Assembly (NCBI GenBank): GCA_964019425.1
Contig: OZ025797.1
Coordinates: forward strand, 372,001 to 436,000
From: Flectonema sp. DT1601
Lineage: Eukaryota; Euglenozoa; Diplonemea; Diplonemida; Diplonemidae
Length of the DNA: 64,000 bases
Direction of reading: 5' to 3'
Shown: one piece after another, positions 63,985 through 64,000 of the stretch
Layout: each line of letters starts with the position of its first letter
Numbering within the stretch: the first letter of the stretch is position 1
Notes under the pieces: generated by a model
Database searches by the model: none
What the model saw: only the letters and a program-made list of their open reading frames with translations
What the model was told of the DNA's origin: nothing
Made by a program: the position numbers and the translations under genes

Positions 63985-64000
63985 ATGCCCGTTGCTGATG
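63985..64000 (+). CDS. start of a further gene, cut by the window end
   Basis: An AG at 63981-63982 is followed after two bases by ATG and the codons for M-P-V-A-D. The spacing after the previous stop (61 bp) and the same strand fit the polycistronic pattern. Too little is present to identify the product. Confidence 0.4.

Overview
The window looks like nuclear DNA of a euglenozoan, most likely a diplonemid. Every gene I accept for the host reads on the + strand. Gaps between neighbours are often only 60-400 bp. Most start codons lie shortly after an AG that often follows a pyrimidine-rich tract, as expected for spliced-leader trans-splicing of polycistronic RNA. Three genes also need short GT-AG cis introns (54, 70 and 92 bp). 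The strongest clue is at 12981-12996, where the 16 bases TTTCTGTACTTTATTG equal the 3' end of the diplonemid spliced leader as I remember it (the kinetoplastid form differs at one base).

Layout. 1-12654 holds a discoidin-domain protein, two glycan-related membrane proteins (DUF3431 plus a lectin-like domain; a GT8-GT31 fusion), a degenerate class III cyclase flanked by two relics of related genes, a HIRAN protein and a TSNAXIP1-like coiled-coil protein. 12978-19314 is a LINE (APE endonuclease, RT, RNase H, zinc knuckle) that looks whole. It carries a spliced-leader remnant at its 5' end, a UGA-CUAG junction in one frame between ORF1 and ORF2, a 2A peptide just after it, and a PDZ-like insert after the RT palm. 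It and a second, 5'-truncated copy both end just upstream of a tRNA-like gene. 20382-25337 holds an unrecognised helical protein and an FHA-WWE protein.

25560-43670 is a rearranged, repeat-rich block. It has three near-identical secreted seven-bladed propeller genes plus a relic, one intact tyrosine phosphatase and a truncated copy of its 5' end, an internally deleted piggyBac transposon with TTAA duplications, a LINE fragment, short (AAAT)n-tailed retroposons, an 11-bp minisatellite and a roughly 560-bp perfect AAAC tract. 46680-53677 is gene-dense again: fatty-acid elongase, polycystin-type TRP channel, PHD finger, secreted esterase, and a Cys/His-rich protein with PBZ-like ends. A 4.8-kb gene-poor stretch follows. 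58466-64000 then holds a twin CX9C protein, three unrecognised proteins and the first codons of another gene.

How the genes relate: no single pathway is encoded. Two neighbours (3161, 4841) suggest protein or surface glycosylation. Two proteins (23127, 52952) carry domains linked to ADP-ribose recognition. The LINE is the most unusual system here, because its layout suggests that ORF2 is made only by stop-codon readthrough followed by 2A ribosome skipping.
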